Below are positions 1-5,802 of a stretch of DNA of 5,802 nucleotides, in pieces. The position numbers and the translations under genes were made by a program. The notes beneath the pieces are model-generated. The model was not told the DNA's origin. It saw only the letters and a list, made by a program, of their open reading frames with translations, and did not search any database. The stretch covers positions 1 through 5,802 of the forward strand of contig CAMBXJ010000300.1 in the NCBI GenBank assembly GCA_945871455.1, given 5' to 3'. Source of the DNA: Asaia bogorensis (GTDB lineage: Bacteria > Pseudomonadota > Alphaproteobacteria > Acetobacterales > Acetobacteraceae). Position 1 is the first letter of the stretch; the number at the start of each line of letters is the position of its first letter.

Positions 1-237
1 GCGATCTGTCCCGGGATTACCCGCACACCGCTGGTCAGCGCGATGCTCGCACAGCGCTCGGCGGATCGTGGCATGGCGGTTGAGGATATCGAACGAGAGT
101 TCACCAGCGGCATCCCGCTGGGGCGCGCCAACGATCCGGAGGATATGGCGGCCATGGCGGTGTTTCTGGCCGGGCCAGGCGCGCGGAACATCACGGGCCA
201 GACCTACAACGTCGATTGCGGGCTGATACCGCAATAG
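1..237 (+). CDS. SDR-family NAD(P)-dependent oxidoreductase, C-terminal part (5' end outside window)
   Basis: Frame 1 is open from the first base to a TAG at 235-237, giving 78 residues of a protein that starts upstream. The fragment has the C-terminal hallmarks of a classical short-chain dehydrogenase/reductase. A PG-x-x-RTP segment (residues 4-9 here) normally follows the catalytic YxxxK and contacts the cofactor. Next come an IPLGR turn, a DPEDMA helix, the FLAGPGARNITGQ strand region, and a terminal NVDCG where NVDGG is the usual form. SDRs of this size are typically about 250-residue cytosolic oxidoreductases acting on alcohols, ketones or 3-oxoacyl groups. The Rossmann glycine motif and catalytic Tyr/Lys are outside the window, so substrate and cofactor cannot be judged. 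It is convergent with the transporter operon and so not part of it, although both could belong to one catabolic neighbourhood. The Gly-to-Cys change near the end is unusual but not in the catalytic core. Confidence 0.93.
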   Translation, partial: AICPGITRTPLVSAMLAQRSADRGMAVEDIEREFTSGIPLGRANDPEDMAAMAVFLAGPGARNITGQTYNVDCGLIPQ

Positions 238-267
238 GGGGCGACGGTGGCCCCGGATCGAGGCGCC

Positions 268-325
268 CCGTAGGGCAAGGCCACTGCGATTCGGCGGCGG
301 CCGCGGGGTCGGCCGCCCCCTACGG
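268..325. terminator. Nested GC-rich inverted repeats between convergent genes, probable bidirectional terminator
   Basis: Two inverted repeats share a continuous right side. The inner hairpin pairs 296-303 (GGCGGCCG) with 310-317 (CGGCCGCC) around a 6-base loop. The outer arms 268-275 (CCGTAGGG) pair with 318-325 (CCCTACGG). A further 6-bp pair, GGGGCG 238-243 with CGCCCC 264-269, lies just left and competes for the same region. The site sits between the SDR stop (237) and the livM stop (320-322), and its right arm overlaps that stop codon. There is no T-tract on either strand, so if it terminates transcription it is not a textbook intrinsic terminator. The function is inferred from position and symmetry only. 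Confidence 0.45.
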
Positions 326-1285
326 CCCCGCCCGAACACTCCGCAGCTTCGCCATCAACGACCCGACGATCCCCTGCGGCAGATAAATGATGAACAGCAC
401 CAGCAGGATGCCATACACAAAATTGTCCCAGCCCACGGCGGCGGTGCCGAAGCCGATGCGCAGGACCTCGGCCAGCATGATGGTGATGACGGCGCCGACC
501 GTCGGGCCGAGCAGCACGTAAATGCCACCCACGACGGATGCGAACACCATCTGCAACGACGCGGAAATGCCGCTAACCGTGTCCGGCGAGATGAACATCT
601 GGTACTGGCAGTAAAGCGCCCCGCCCAGAGCCGTCATGGCCGCGCTCAGGGCGGTGATTTTCAGTTTTTCGGCGGTCACGTGGACACCGGCGGCGCTGGC
701 GGCGTCCTCATCCTCGGAGATCGCTTCCAGGGCGTAGCGCATCATGCTGCGATCGACATACCAGCGCACGAACAGCCCGCCGCCCCAGATGGCCAGGGCG
801 ATCCAGTACCAGGTCTCCTTGTCGGTGAACTGGAAGGCGAACAACGAACTGCCGCCGGGCACGCGTTGCGGCGTGTAGCCAAGGGACCCGCCGGTCACGT
901 CCCGCGTCGCGGTGATGACCTGCAAGACGATGGCGCTCAACGCCATGGTCACGAGTGCAAAATAATGCCCGGTGATGCGAAAGCGCGAACACGGATAGGC
1001 GATCAGCACCGCCAGACCGGCGGCGGCCGTCATGGCCACGGGGATGCCGATCCACGGCGTCAGGCCGAAATTGTTCCACAGCAGCGCGGTGACATAGGCC
1101 CCGACTCCCAGGAATCCGCCATGGCCCAGCGACACCAGCCCGAAGCGGCCCATCACCGACCAGGACGTATAGACGAACGACCAGATCAGGATGATGACGA
1201 TGATATGGAGCGGGTAGGGTGAGTTGTAGATGAAGGGCAGGGCGACCAGAGCGGCGCCGGCGACCCAGGGCAACAACCTGCTCAT
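320..1285 (-). CDS. livM: Branched-chain amino acid-type ABC transporter permease, LivM family
   Basis: This is a 321-residue inner-membrane permease, one of the two channel subunits of a HAAT-family importer. It is strongly hydrophobic with repeated membrane segments. Family landmarks are GHGGFLGVGAY (residues 54-64), RITGHYFALVTMA (103-115, usually RLRGxYFAxVTLA), TGGSLG (131-136), and a cytosolic coupling segment around 187-196 (EAISEDEDAA), which corresponds to the ReNExAA loop that docks onto the ATPases. I chose the ATG at 1285 because it overlaps the livH TGA as ATGA (1285-1282), a common coupling arrangement, and gives a normal family N-terminus (MSRLLPW). The reading frame extends upstream to 1363, but those extra residues are arginine-rich and lie inside livH. 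SD pairing is weak, consistent with translation by re-initiation. It is the last gene of the operon. The substrate is not readable from the sequence. Confidence 0.95.
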   Translation of the reverse strand: MSRLLPWVAGAALVALPFIYNSPYPLHIIVIILIWSFVYTSWSVMGRFGLVSLGHGGFLGVGAYVTALLWNNFGLTPWIGIPVAMTAAAGLAVLIAYPCSRFRITGHYFALVTMALSAIVLQVITATRDVTGGSLGYTPQRVPGGSSLFAFQFTDKETWYWIALAIWGGGLFVRWYVDRSMMRYALEAISEDEDAASAAGVHVTAEKLKITALSAAMTALGGALYCQYQMFISPDTVSGISASLQMVFASVVGGIYVLLGPTVGAVITIMLAEVLRIGFGTAAVGWDNFVYGILLVLFIIYLPQGIVGSLMAKLRSVRAGP

Positions 1286-2154
1286 GACCGGCGTCCCATC
1301 AGGCCCTGGGGCCGGACGAACATCATCACGATGAAGAAGACGAAGGCGAAGACGTAGCCCCACTCAAGTTCCAGATAGAGACCGCCGACCGAGATGATTT
1401 CCGCGAACACGAAGGACGCGATGAAGCCGCCGACCATGCTGCCCAGACCGCCGAGGACGCAGATCATGAAGGTGATAGGTCCGAAGGTCAGGCCGATGAA
1501 CGGGTGCACGTCGTATTGCAGCACCAGCAGGCAAGCGGCCAGGCCGGCCAGCACGCCCCCGATGGCGGAGGTGATGATGTAGATCCGCTTCGTATCGACG
1601 CCCATCAGCGGCATGATCTGCCGGTCCTGGGCGATGGCGCGGATCGCTGTGCCGGTATAGGTGCGCGACAGGAACAGATACAGCACAACCATCCCCAGCA
1701 ACGCCACGCCGAACGCCAGCAGGCGGGTGTAGCTGACGAACATGTCGGAGATCTCGATCACCGGCAGGCGGATGCCCAGGTTCTTGAAATCGATGCCGAA
1801 GGTGATCGTCGCGGTGCTTTGCAGCAACGCCAGCACGCCACCGGTCGCCAGCAACTGGTTGATCGGCGCGGCGCCAAGCAAAGGCTGGATGACGATGACG
1901 TGGAGCAACACGCCGAGGACGCCGACGCCGGCCATACTGATGATGGCGGCCACCACAAAGGGCAGATGGTAGACCGAGTAAAGGTAGTACATCGAGTACA
2001 TACCCATCATGATCAACTCGGCATAACAGATCCAAACCACGTCGATGACGCCGAAGATCAGGTTCAGTCCCAGCGCCAGCAGCGCGAGAACGCCGCCGAG
2101 GAGCACGCCGTTGATCAGCGCCTCCAGCAGGTAGATGTCGAATATTTCGGACAT
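1282..2154 (-). CDS. livH: Branched-chain amino acid-type ABC transporter permease, LivH family
   Basis: This 290-residue inner-membrane protein is the partner of LivM in the importer channel. The N-terminus shows the family pattern NGVLLGGVLALLALGLNLIF (residues 15-34), a long first membrane span. The cytosolic coupling loop at about 163-192 reads SRTYTGTAIRAIAQD then PLMGVD, closely matching the family TxxGxAxRAxAQD...LMGI pattern. A later GGLGSMVGG turn is also typical, and the protein ends with a short basic tail after RPQGLMG. One divergence is the stretch after the first span: WICYAELIMMGMY (41-53) replaces the common NxAHGxxxMLGAY, suggesting a non-LIV subgroup. The start follows the livF stop by 12 bases, with a modest GAGAA SD-like element at 2162-2166, 7 bases from the ATG. 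The stop overlaps the livM start. Confidence 0.95.
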   Translation of the reverse strand: MSEIFDIYLLEALINGVLLGGVLALLALGLNLIFGVIDVVWICYAELIMMGMYSMYYLYSVYHLPFVVAAIISMAGVGVLGVLLHVIVIQPLLGAAPINQLLATGGVLALLQSTATITFGIDFKNLGIRLPVIEISDMFVSYTRLLAFGVALLGMVVLYLFLSRTYTGTAIRAIAQDRQIMPLMGVDTKRIYIITSAIGGVLAGLAACLLVLQYDVHPFIGLTFGPITFMICVLGGLGSMVGGFIASFVFAEIISVGGLYLELEWGYVFAFVFFIVMMFVRPQGLMGRRS

Positions 2155-2166
2155 TGACGGGTTCTC

Positions 2167-2871
<705 letters not shown>

Positions 2872-2887
2872 TTTTGTCACGACCGGG

Positions 2888-3640
2888 TCAGCCGCGCGCC
2901 GCCGCCACTGCCTGCACGGCAACGGCGTCGCTTCCCAGATAGACCTCGACCACGCGGGGATCGTTGGTGATTTCCGACGGCAGGCCCTCGGAGATCTTTT
3001 CGCCGTGGTCCAACACCATCACGCGGTCGACGACGCGCATCAGCACTCCCATGATATGCTCAACCCAGATGATGGTGATGCCCAATTCGGCGCGGATGCG
3101 GTTCAGCATGTCGGCCGCCTGGTCCATTTCGTGTTCGTCCAGCCCGCCCAGGCTTTCATCGGCGAGCAGCAATTTCGGCTCGGTTGCCAGGGCCTTGGCC
3201 AGTTCCAGCTTTTTCAAGCCGGCGGCCCCCAGGCCATCCACTGGCGCGGTGCGGTCGAGCGGCAGGCCAACCAGGGTCAGCGCCTTTTCCGCGGATTCGA
3301 AGGCCTTGGCGCGGGACCGGCCTTCCTGGCCGTAATACCCGGCCAAAACGACGTTCTCGAAGATGGTCAGGCGGCGAAACGGGCGCGGGATCTGGAAGGT
3401 CCGCCCGATGCCGCTCTGGATGATGGCATAGGGCGCCATCCCGGCCAATTCGCGCCCCTGGAAACGGATCGATCCGGCGGTCGGCGGGAAAAACCCCGAC
3501 AGCATGTTGAAGATCGTGCTTTTGCCCGATCCGTTAGGGCCGATCAGGCCGAGAATCTCGCCCTGATCGACCTTGAACGACACGTTGTTGACGGCCGTGA
3601 AACCGCCGAAACGCTTGATCAATCCGTTGACTTCAAGCAC
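2888..3640 (-). CDS. livG: Branched-chain amino acid-type ABC transporter ATP-binding protein, LivG family
   Basis: This 250-residue cytosolic ABC ATPase is the second nucleotide-binding subunit. It has Walker A GPNGSGKST (34-42), a Q-loop TFQIPRPF (81-88), Walker B LLLADE (157-162) with E162 as the likely catalytic glutamate, a D-loop GLDEHE, and an H-loop WVEH. The signature is unusual: LGAAGLKKLELAKAL (137-151) stands where canonical LivG has LSYGQQRRLEIARAL, so the Ser and Gln of the ABC signature are absent. From memory, a subset of LivG-like proteins shares such degenerate signatures, often with ADE rather than DEP at Walker B, so this is more likely subfamily character than damage. The start is GTG (3640-3638), 4 bases after the binding-protein stop, giving the standard MLEVNGLIKRFGG opening. 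No strong SD is visible, so coupling to the upstream gene is likely. Confidence 0.94.
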   Translation of the reverse strand: MLEVNGLIKRFGGFTAVNNVSFKVDQGEILGLIGPNGSGKSTIFNMLSGFFPPTAGSIRFQGRELAGMAPYAIIQSGIGRTFQIPRPFRRLTIFENVVLAGYYGQEGRSRAKAFESAEKALTLVGLPLDRTAPVDGLGAAGLKKLELAKALATEPKLLLADESLGGLDEHEMDQAADMLNRIRAELGITIIWVEHIMGVLMRVVDRVMVLDHGEKISEGLPSEITNDPRVVEVYLGSDAVAVQAVAAARG

Positions 3641-3644
3641 GGGA

Positions 3645-4958
3645 TCACTTCACCGCGTAGGGCGACGGAGCGGGCAGCGGCAGCACGGGTTCCTTGATCT
3701 GCAACGCCTTCGGCCAGACCACGATCGACTCGTCGTTGACATATTGCACGATCACCGGGAAGCCGCGGGTGTTCTGACCGGCCATGGCGGCGGTTTCCGG
3801 TTCAAACTTCACGCCGAAGCCCAGCATGGTGGCGCCGTCCGGCAGATCGACGTCCAGCGCGGCCTTGCGCAGGGCTTCCGAGTCAACGCCGCCATATTGC
3901 TTGATCGCGCGCGGCAGTACTTCGTTCATGAAGACATAAGTGTTGCTTGCGGACATGCCGACATGGGCAGACTTGATCTTGGTGTCTGGCTTGGCCTTCA
4001 GATACTCGTCGCCAACCATCTGGATCACCGGCAACAGGGCCGGCTTCAGGGCGGCCGGGTTGGACTGCCAGATCGAGATCGGATCGACGTTGAAGAAGTA
4101 GTTCACGTCGGTGCCCAGCGATTCCTTCAATTTGGAATAGACGCCGTAGCCCGCGCCGTGTCCAATCAGTGCCTGGAAGCGCAGCCCGAGTTCGCGCGAC
4201 TGACGCAACAGCAGGGTGATATCCGGGTTGTAGCCGGTGTGCAGGATCACGTCCGGGCGGGCGCGCTTCAGCTTGGTGACCAAGGACGACAGATCGGGGG
4301 AGGTGGCCGAGTAGCCTTCCTTCATCACCACGTTCAGGCCAGCCGCCTTGGCACCCACGTCATTGCCGGTGGAGACGTCCACGCCATAGGCACCGTCCTC
4401 ATGGACGATCGCCACGCGCAGGTCCTTCGGGTCCTTGCCGAATTTGTCCTTGGCATTCTTGGCGATGAAATCGGCGGACATCATGCCGAACTGCCGCCCG
4501 CTGGGCTGCACCCGGAATGCCAGGCGGAAATGCCGGTTTTCCAGCACCGCCGAGGAAATGCAGGTCGTCATCCACATGAATTTCTTGAACTGATCGATGC
4601 GCGCCGCGGCGGGAACGCATTGGGCGGAGGAGTACATGCCCAACAGCATGTCCACTTTTTCTTGCTCGATCAGGCGGATAGCTTCGTTGATGGCGATGTC
4701 GGGCTTGCTCTGGGCATCGGCGTAGACGGCTTCGATCTTGTAGCCTTCGACGCCACCCTGCTTGATGAAATAGTCGATGATGATTTTCGCGCCCAGATAG
4801 TGCAGATCGGACCCGCCGCCGGCAAACGGGCCGGTCAGGTCGTAGATCACGCCGATCTTGAGCTTCTTCTCCTGGGCATTGGCCACGCCGGGTCCCGCCA
4901 GGAACGCCAATCCAACCATCAATCCGCCGAGAAGACGGGCTATTCCGCGCCGGCCCAT
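3645..4958 (-). CDS. HAAT-family ABC transporter periplasmic substrate-binding protein
   Basis: This is a 437-residue secreted ligand-binding protein, first gene of the importer operon. The N-terminus is a clear Sec signal peptide: basic MGRRGIAR, a hydrophobic core LLGGLMVGLAFLAG, and an AxA-type site VANA before Q29. The mature protein opens with LKIGVIYDLTGPFAGGG (33-49), the classic start of a type I periplasmic binding fold (Peripla_BP_6 type). A SSAQC segment (110-114) is where this family contacts the ligand backbone, and a VAIVHEDGAYGVD strand starts the second lobe. Two cysteines (114 and 133) could form a disulfide. It is longer than the roughly 370-residue LivJ/LivK and diverges from them, so the ligand may not be Leu/Ile/Val; amides, aromatic acids and other carboxylates are alternatives. 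No lipobox is present. The start is fixed by a strong SD six bases upstream. Confidence 0.94.
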   Translation of the reverse strand: MGRRGIARLLGGLMVGLAFLAGPGVANAQEKKLKIGVIYDLTGPFAGGGSDLHYLGAKIIIDYFIKQGGVEGYKIEAVYADAQSKPDIAINEAIRLIEQEKVDMLLGMYSSAQCVPAAARIDQFKKFMWMTTCISSAVLENRHFRLAFRVQPSGRQFGMMSADFIAKNAKDKFGKDPKDLRVAIVHEDGAYGVDVSTGNDVGAKAAGLNVVMKEGYSATSPDLSSLVTKLKRARPDVILHTGYNPDITLLLRQSRELGLRFQALIGHGAGYGVYSKLKESLGTDVNYFFNVDPISIWQSNPAALKPALLPVIQMVGDEYLKAKPDTKIKSAHVGMSASNTYVFMNEVLPRAIKQYGGVDSEALRKAALDVDLPDGATMLGFGVKFEPETAAMAGQNTRGFPVIVQYVNDESIVVWPKALQIKEPVLPLPAPSPYAVK

Positions 4959-4964
4959 GTGTAA

Positions 4965-4970
4965 CCTCCT
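4965..4970 (-). promoter_or_regulatory. Strong Shine-Dalgarno (AGGAGG) of the substrate-binding protein gene
   Basis: The minus strand reads AGGAGGTT from 4970 to 4963, six bases from AGGAGG to the ATG at 4958. It is by far the best ribosome binding site in the window and fixes the start of the binding-protein gene. The contrast with the weak sites of livG, livF, livH and livM fits the usual excess of binding protein over membrane components. Confidence 0.85.
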
Positions 4971-4976
4971 GCTTGC

Positions 4977-4995
4977 CGAACCTTGAGGCGGTTCG
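4977..4995 (-). promoter_or_regulatory. Small hairpin in the operon leader, next to the SD
   Basis: Arms CGAACC (4977-4982) and GGTTCG (4990-4995) pair perfectly around a 7-base loop. The hairpin ends six bases before the AGGAGG. It might influence mRNA stability or ribosome access, but six base pairs can occur by chance and there is no direct evidence of regulation. Confidence 0.3.
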
Positions 4996-5003
4996 TCTTG
5001 GTG

Positions 5004-5032
5004 GTTTGGAAGGCTGGATGGCCTATTGTCAA
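5004..5032 (-). promoter_or_regulatory. Possible promoter -35 element for the transporter operon
   Basis: The minus strand carries a perfect TTGACA (5032-5027) in the leader, correctly oriented and 69 bases before the binding-protein ATG. At the standard 17-base spacing the -10 hexamer would be CCAAAC (5009-5004), a poor match to TATAAT. This is a candidate only; the real promoter may use an activator or lie elsewhere. Confidence 0.25.
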
Positions 5033-5052
5033 GCGACCTTGGGGGGGAAGGG

Positions 5053-5094
5053 CGGGGCTTTCAGACCCAAGGGCCCTTGGGTCTGAAAGCCCCG
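5053..5094. repeat. Perfect 42-bp palindrome
   Basis: Each base from 5053 to 5073 pairs with its mirror from 5094 to 5074, giving 21-bp arms with no spacer. The centre is CCCAAGGGCCCTTGGG (5066-5081) and the outer part of the left arm is GGGGCTTTCAGA (5054-5065). The first mismatch is 5052/5095. Neither strand has a T-tract after it, so it is not a standard intrinsic terminator. Its right edge coincides with the point where transposase similarity stops. It could be an IS-derived end, a fold-back product of a rearrangement, a recombinase site or a terminator-like element. What is certain from the sequence is only the symmetry. Confidence 0.9.
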
Positions 5095-5656
5095 GCATGC
5101 TCGACGAGCCACCAGGCGCCTGGAAGTTTCAGACGCTTGTTGCGCGATATAGCGATGCGCGCTTTCGATTTCCCCCGAGCCGATCGGAAGTCCTTCGGCG
5201 AGGGCCTCGCGATAATTCAATTGGTCTTGACGGGCGCTGAGATATCGATGGCAGACGCGGACCGGGGCTTGCTCGTCGCTCACATCGAGACTTTCACAGT
5301 GGAGAAGCAGGGCTTTCAGAACCGCGCCGGCACGCCCCGCCTTCAGCGCGTCTTTTTGCGCCTCCATCCAGGCTTTCGCGGCCACGGCGTCCGGCGCGAT
5401 CGTCTTCGCGGCTGCGCTCAAATACTCACAAACATGATAGAAATCGATCAGATACCTGCCCTGTTCGCCGAACCGCTCCTCGATTTGACCCACGATCCAT
5501 GGCGCGCCGCCGCCCACCGCGTGCACGCGCGAGCCCGCCCCGAACCCCGCGCGGACTGACCTTCGCGCCGAGAACAAACGGGCGCACGCGCAGGCTTCGG
5601 AACCGGTATTGCGGTTCCAAGACCGCGATATCGCCGAATTTCGTCTGCCAGCGGAG
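5094..5656 (-). pseudogene. Decayed transposase, resembling ISKra4 family
   Basis: Pieces of one transposase are spread over several minus-strand frames. Segment one (5653-5546) reads RWQTKFGDIAVLEPQYRF... to KVSPRG, like the N-terminal zinc-ribbon-side region of ISKra4-type transposases, and has a TAG (5659-5657) just upstream in its frame. Segment two, one frame over (5556-5137), begins VRAGFGAGSRVHAVG and contains GAPWIVGQIEERFGEQ, LIDFYHVCEYL, CHRYLSARQDQLNYR and GSGEIES (5181-5161), the last carrying the expected catalytic Glu. Segment three, after an apparent extra A in 5137-5138, reads RLKLPGAWWLVEHA (5135-5094) and then runs into the palindrome. About 100 or more residues, including the region expected to hold the first catalytic Asp, seem missing between segments one and two, and the C-terminus is gone. 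GGG replaces the expected GDG before APW. The protein cannot be active. Family assignment is from remembered motifs. Confidence 0.8.
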
Positions 5657-5716
5657 CTACTTGCAAAACCCAACTGACAGGGTGAATTTCGCCGTCAATT
5701 CGCGATAATTCGGCGA
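5631..5716. repeat. 10-bp inverted repeat at the 5' side of the IS remnant
   Basis: TCGCCGAATT (5631-5640) is the exact reverse complement of AATTCGGCGA (5707-5716), with 66 bases between. The left copy overlaps a 10-bp palindrome, GCGATATCGC (5625-5634), and part of the transposase-like coding segment. A second short pair, TCGCCG with CGGCGA, lies within 5688-5716. It could be remnant transposase-binding sequence, but could also be chance. Confidence 0.4.
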
Positions 5717-5802
5717 GACGCCCGCGCGCAGTCTTTGGTATCATGCGTTTGCGAATCCAACAGATACCAACAGTAGAAACCAGGGCGCAGGCGATGTCGC
5801 TT
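5657..5802. other. Unassigned sequence beyond the transposase remnant, with small inverted repeats
   Basis: No gene is recognised here. One minus-strand frame is open from the window edge through an ATG at 5744 (MIPKTARGRLAELSRIDGEI) to about 5448, but after roughly 5656 it runs out of frame over the transposase remnant, and I do not recognise its first part. It may be the degraded 5' end of the IS or flanking host sequence. Two inverted repeats are present: TTGGTATC (5735-5742) with GATACCAA (5763-5770), and TCGCCGAATT (5631-5640) with AATTCGGCGA (5707-5716). IS boundaries could not be located. Confidence 0.5.

Larger units (their letters stand above)
4959..5052. other. Intergenic leader between transporter operon and palindrome
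   Basis: Apart from the SD, the small hairpin and the TTGACA listed separately, this stretch holds a run of seven G at 5041-5047 followed by AAGGGCGGGG. No ORF here is convincing. A CCTTGGG at 5037-5043 repeats one found inside the adjacent palindrome (5075-5081) and could pair with CCCAAGG at 5066-5072, giving an alternative fold. Confidence 0.5.

Noticed and set aside
1286..1363. Upstream extension of livM to an earlier start
   Set aside because: It would add 26 mostly Arg/Asp/Pro residues within livH before the natural membrane N-terminus. The ATGA overlap start at 1285 is better.
1504..2157. 217-codon plus-strand ORF antisense to livH
   Set aside because: It is His/Gln/Asp-rich and hydrophilic, the complement of a membrane protein frame. 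No independent support.
2872..2922. Upstream extension of livF to 2922
   Set aside because: It overlaps the livG end and adds MPCRQWRRRAADPV, unlike LivF N-termini.
3573..4964. 463-codon plus-strand ORF antisense to the binding-protein gene
   Set aside because: It mirrors a clear signal-peptide-bearing binding protein on the other strand. Its product is rich in His, Gln, Gly and Asp with no family motifs, as expected for antisense frames in GC-rich coding DNA.
5053..5094. Palindrome as a classic Rho-independent terminator
   Set aside because: No T-run follows on either strand and the stem has no loop, so the canonical model does not fit.
4983..5559. Plus-strand ORFs over the leader, palindrome and IS remnant
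   Set aside because: They are antisense or chance frames crossing the palindrome, without motifs or ribosome binding sites.
5029..5673. 214-codon minus-strand ORF as an intact transposase gene
   Set aside because: Only its middle resembles a transposase. Its first part is an out-of-frame reading of the N-terminal segment and its tail is frameshifted and then runs through the palindrome, so it is a fusion of frames in a pseudogene.
5794..5802. Possible plus-strand start codon ATGTCGCTT at the window edge
   Set aside because: Only three codons are visible and there is no clear Shine-Dalgarno, so it is too little to call a gene.

Overview
This window is high-GC, proteobacterial-type DNA, most likely from an alphaproteobacterium. 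That is inferred from base composition, the style of the transport proteins and the type of transposase remnant. Most of it is a complete branched-chain-amino-acid-type (HAAT/Liv family) ABC importer operon on the minus strand. It is flanked on the left by the 3' end of a convergent short-chain dehydrogenase gene and on the right by a badly decayed insertion sequence.

Layout, left to right. Bases 1-237 (+) are the last 78 codons of an SDR-family oxidoreductase that begins outside the window. Bases 238-319 are a short GC-rich convergent intergenic gap with nested inverted repeats, probably a shared terminator. Bases 320-4958 (-) are five tightly packed genes, in transcription order: periplasmic substrate-binding protein (4958-3645), LivG-type ATPase (3640-2888, GTG start), LivF-type ATPase (2871-2167), LivH-type permease (2154-1282) and LivM-type permease (1285-320). 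Gaps are 4, 16 and 12 bases, then an ATGA overlap, so one polycistronic message with translational coupling is expected. The first gene has a near-perfect Shine-Dalgarno; the later ones have weak or no SD sequences.

The five proteins make one complete importer. The secreted binding protein captures a small ligand in the periplasm, LivH and LivM form the membrane channel, and LivG and LivF hydrolyse ATP. The substrate cannot be read from the sequence. This family imports branched-chain amino acids but also amides, urea, aromatic acids and other small carboxylates. The LivG subunit has a non-canonical ABC signature.

Bases 4959-5052 are the leader and presumed promoter region of the operon. Bases 5053-5094 are a perfect 42-bp palindrome with no spacer. 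It lies exactly where homology to a transposase breaks off. Bases 5094-5656 (-) are a pseudogene resembling ISKra4-family transposases. It carries an internal deletion that changes frame, a later one-base frameshift, a Gly where the family normally has an acidic residue in the GDGAxW motif, and a lost C-terminus. Bases 5657-5802 hold small inverted repeats and no gene I can identify.

I see no CRISPR array, tRNA, rRNA or convincing new defence or metabolic system. The most unusual structure is the palindrome/IS-remnant junction directly upstream of the transporter operon.
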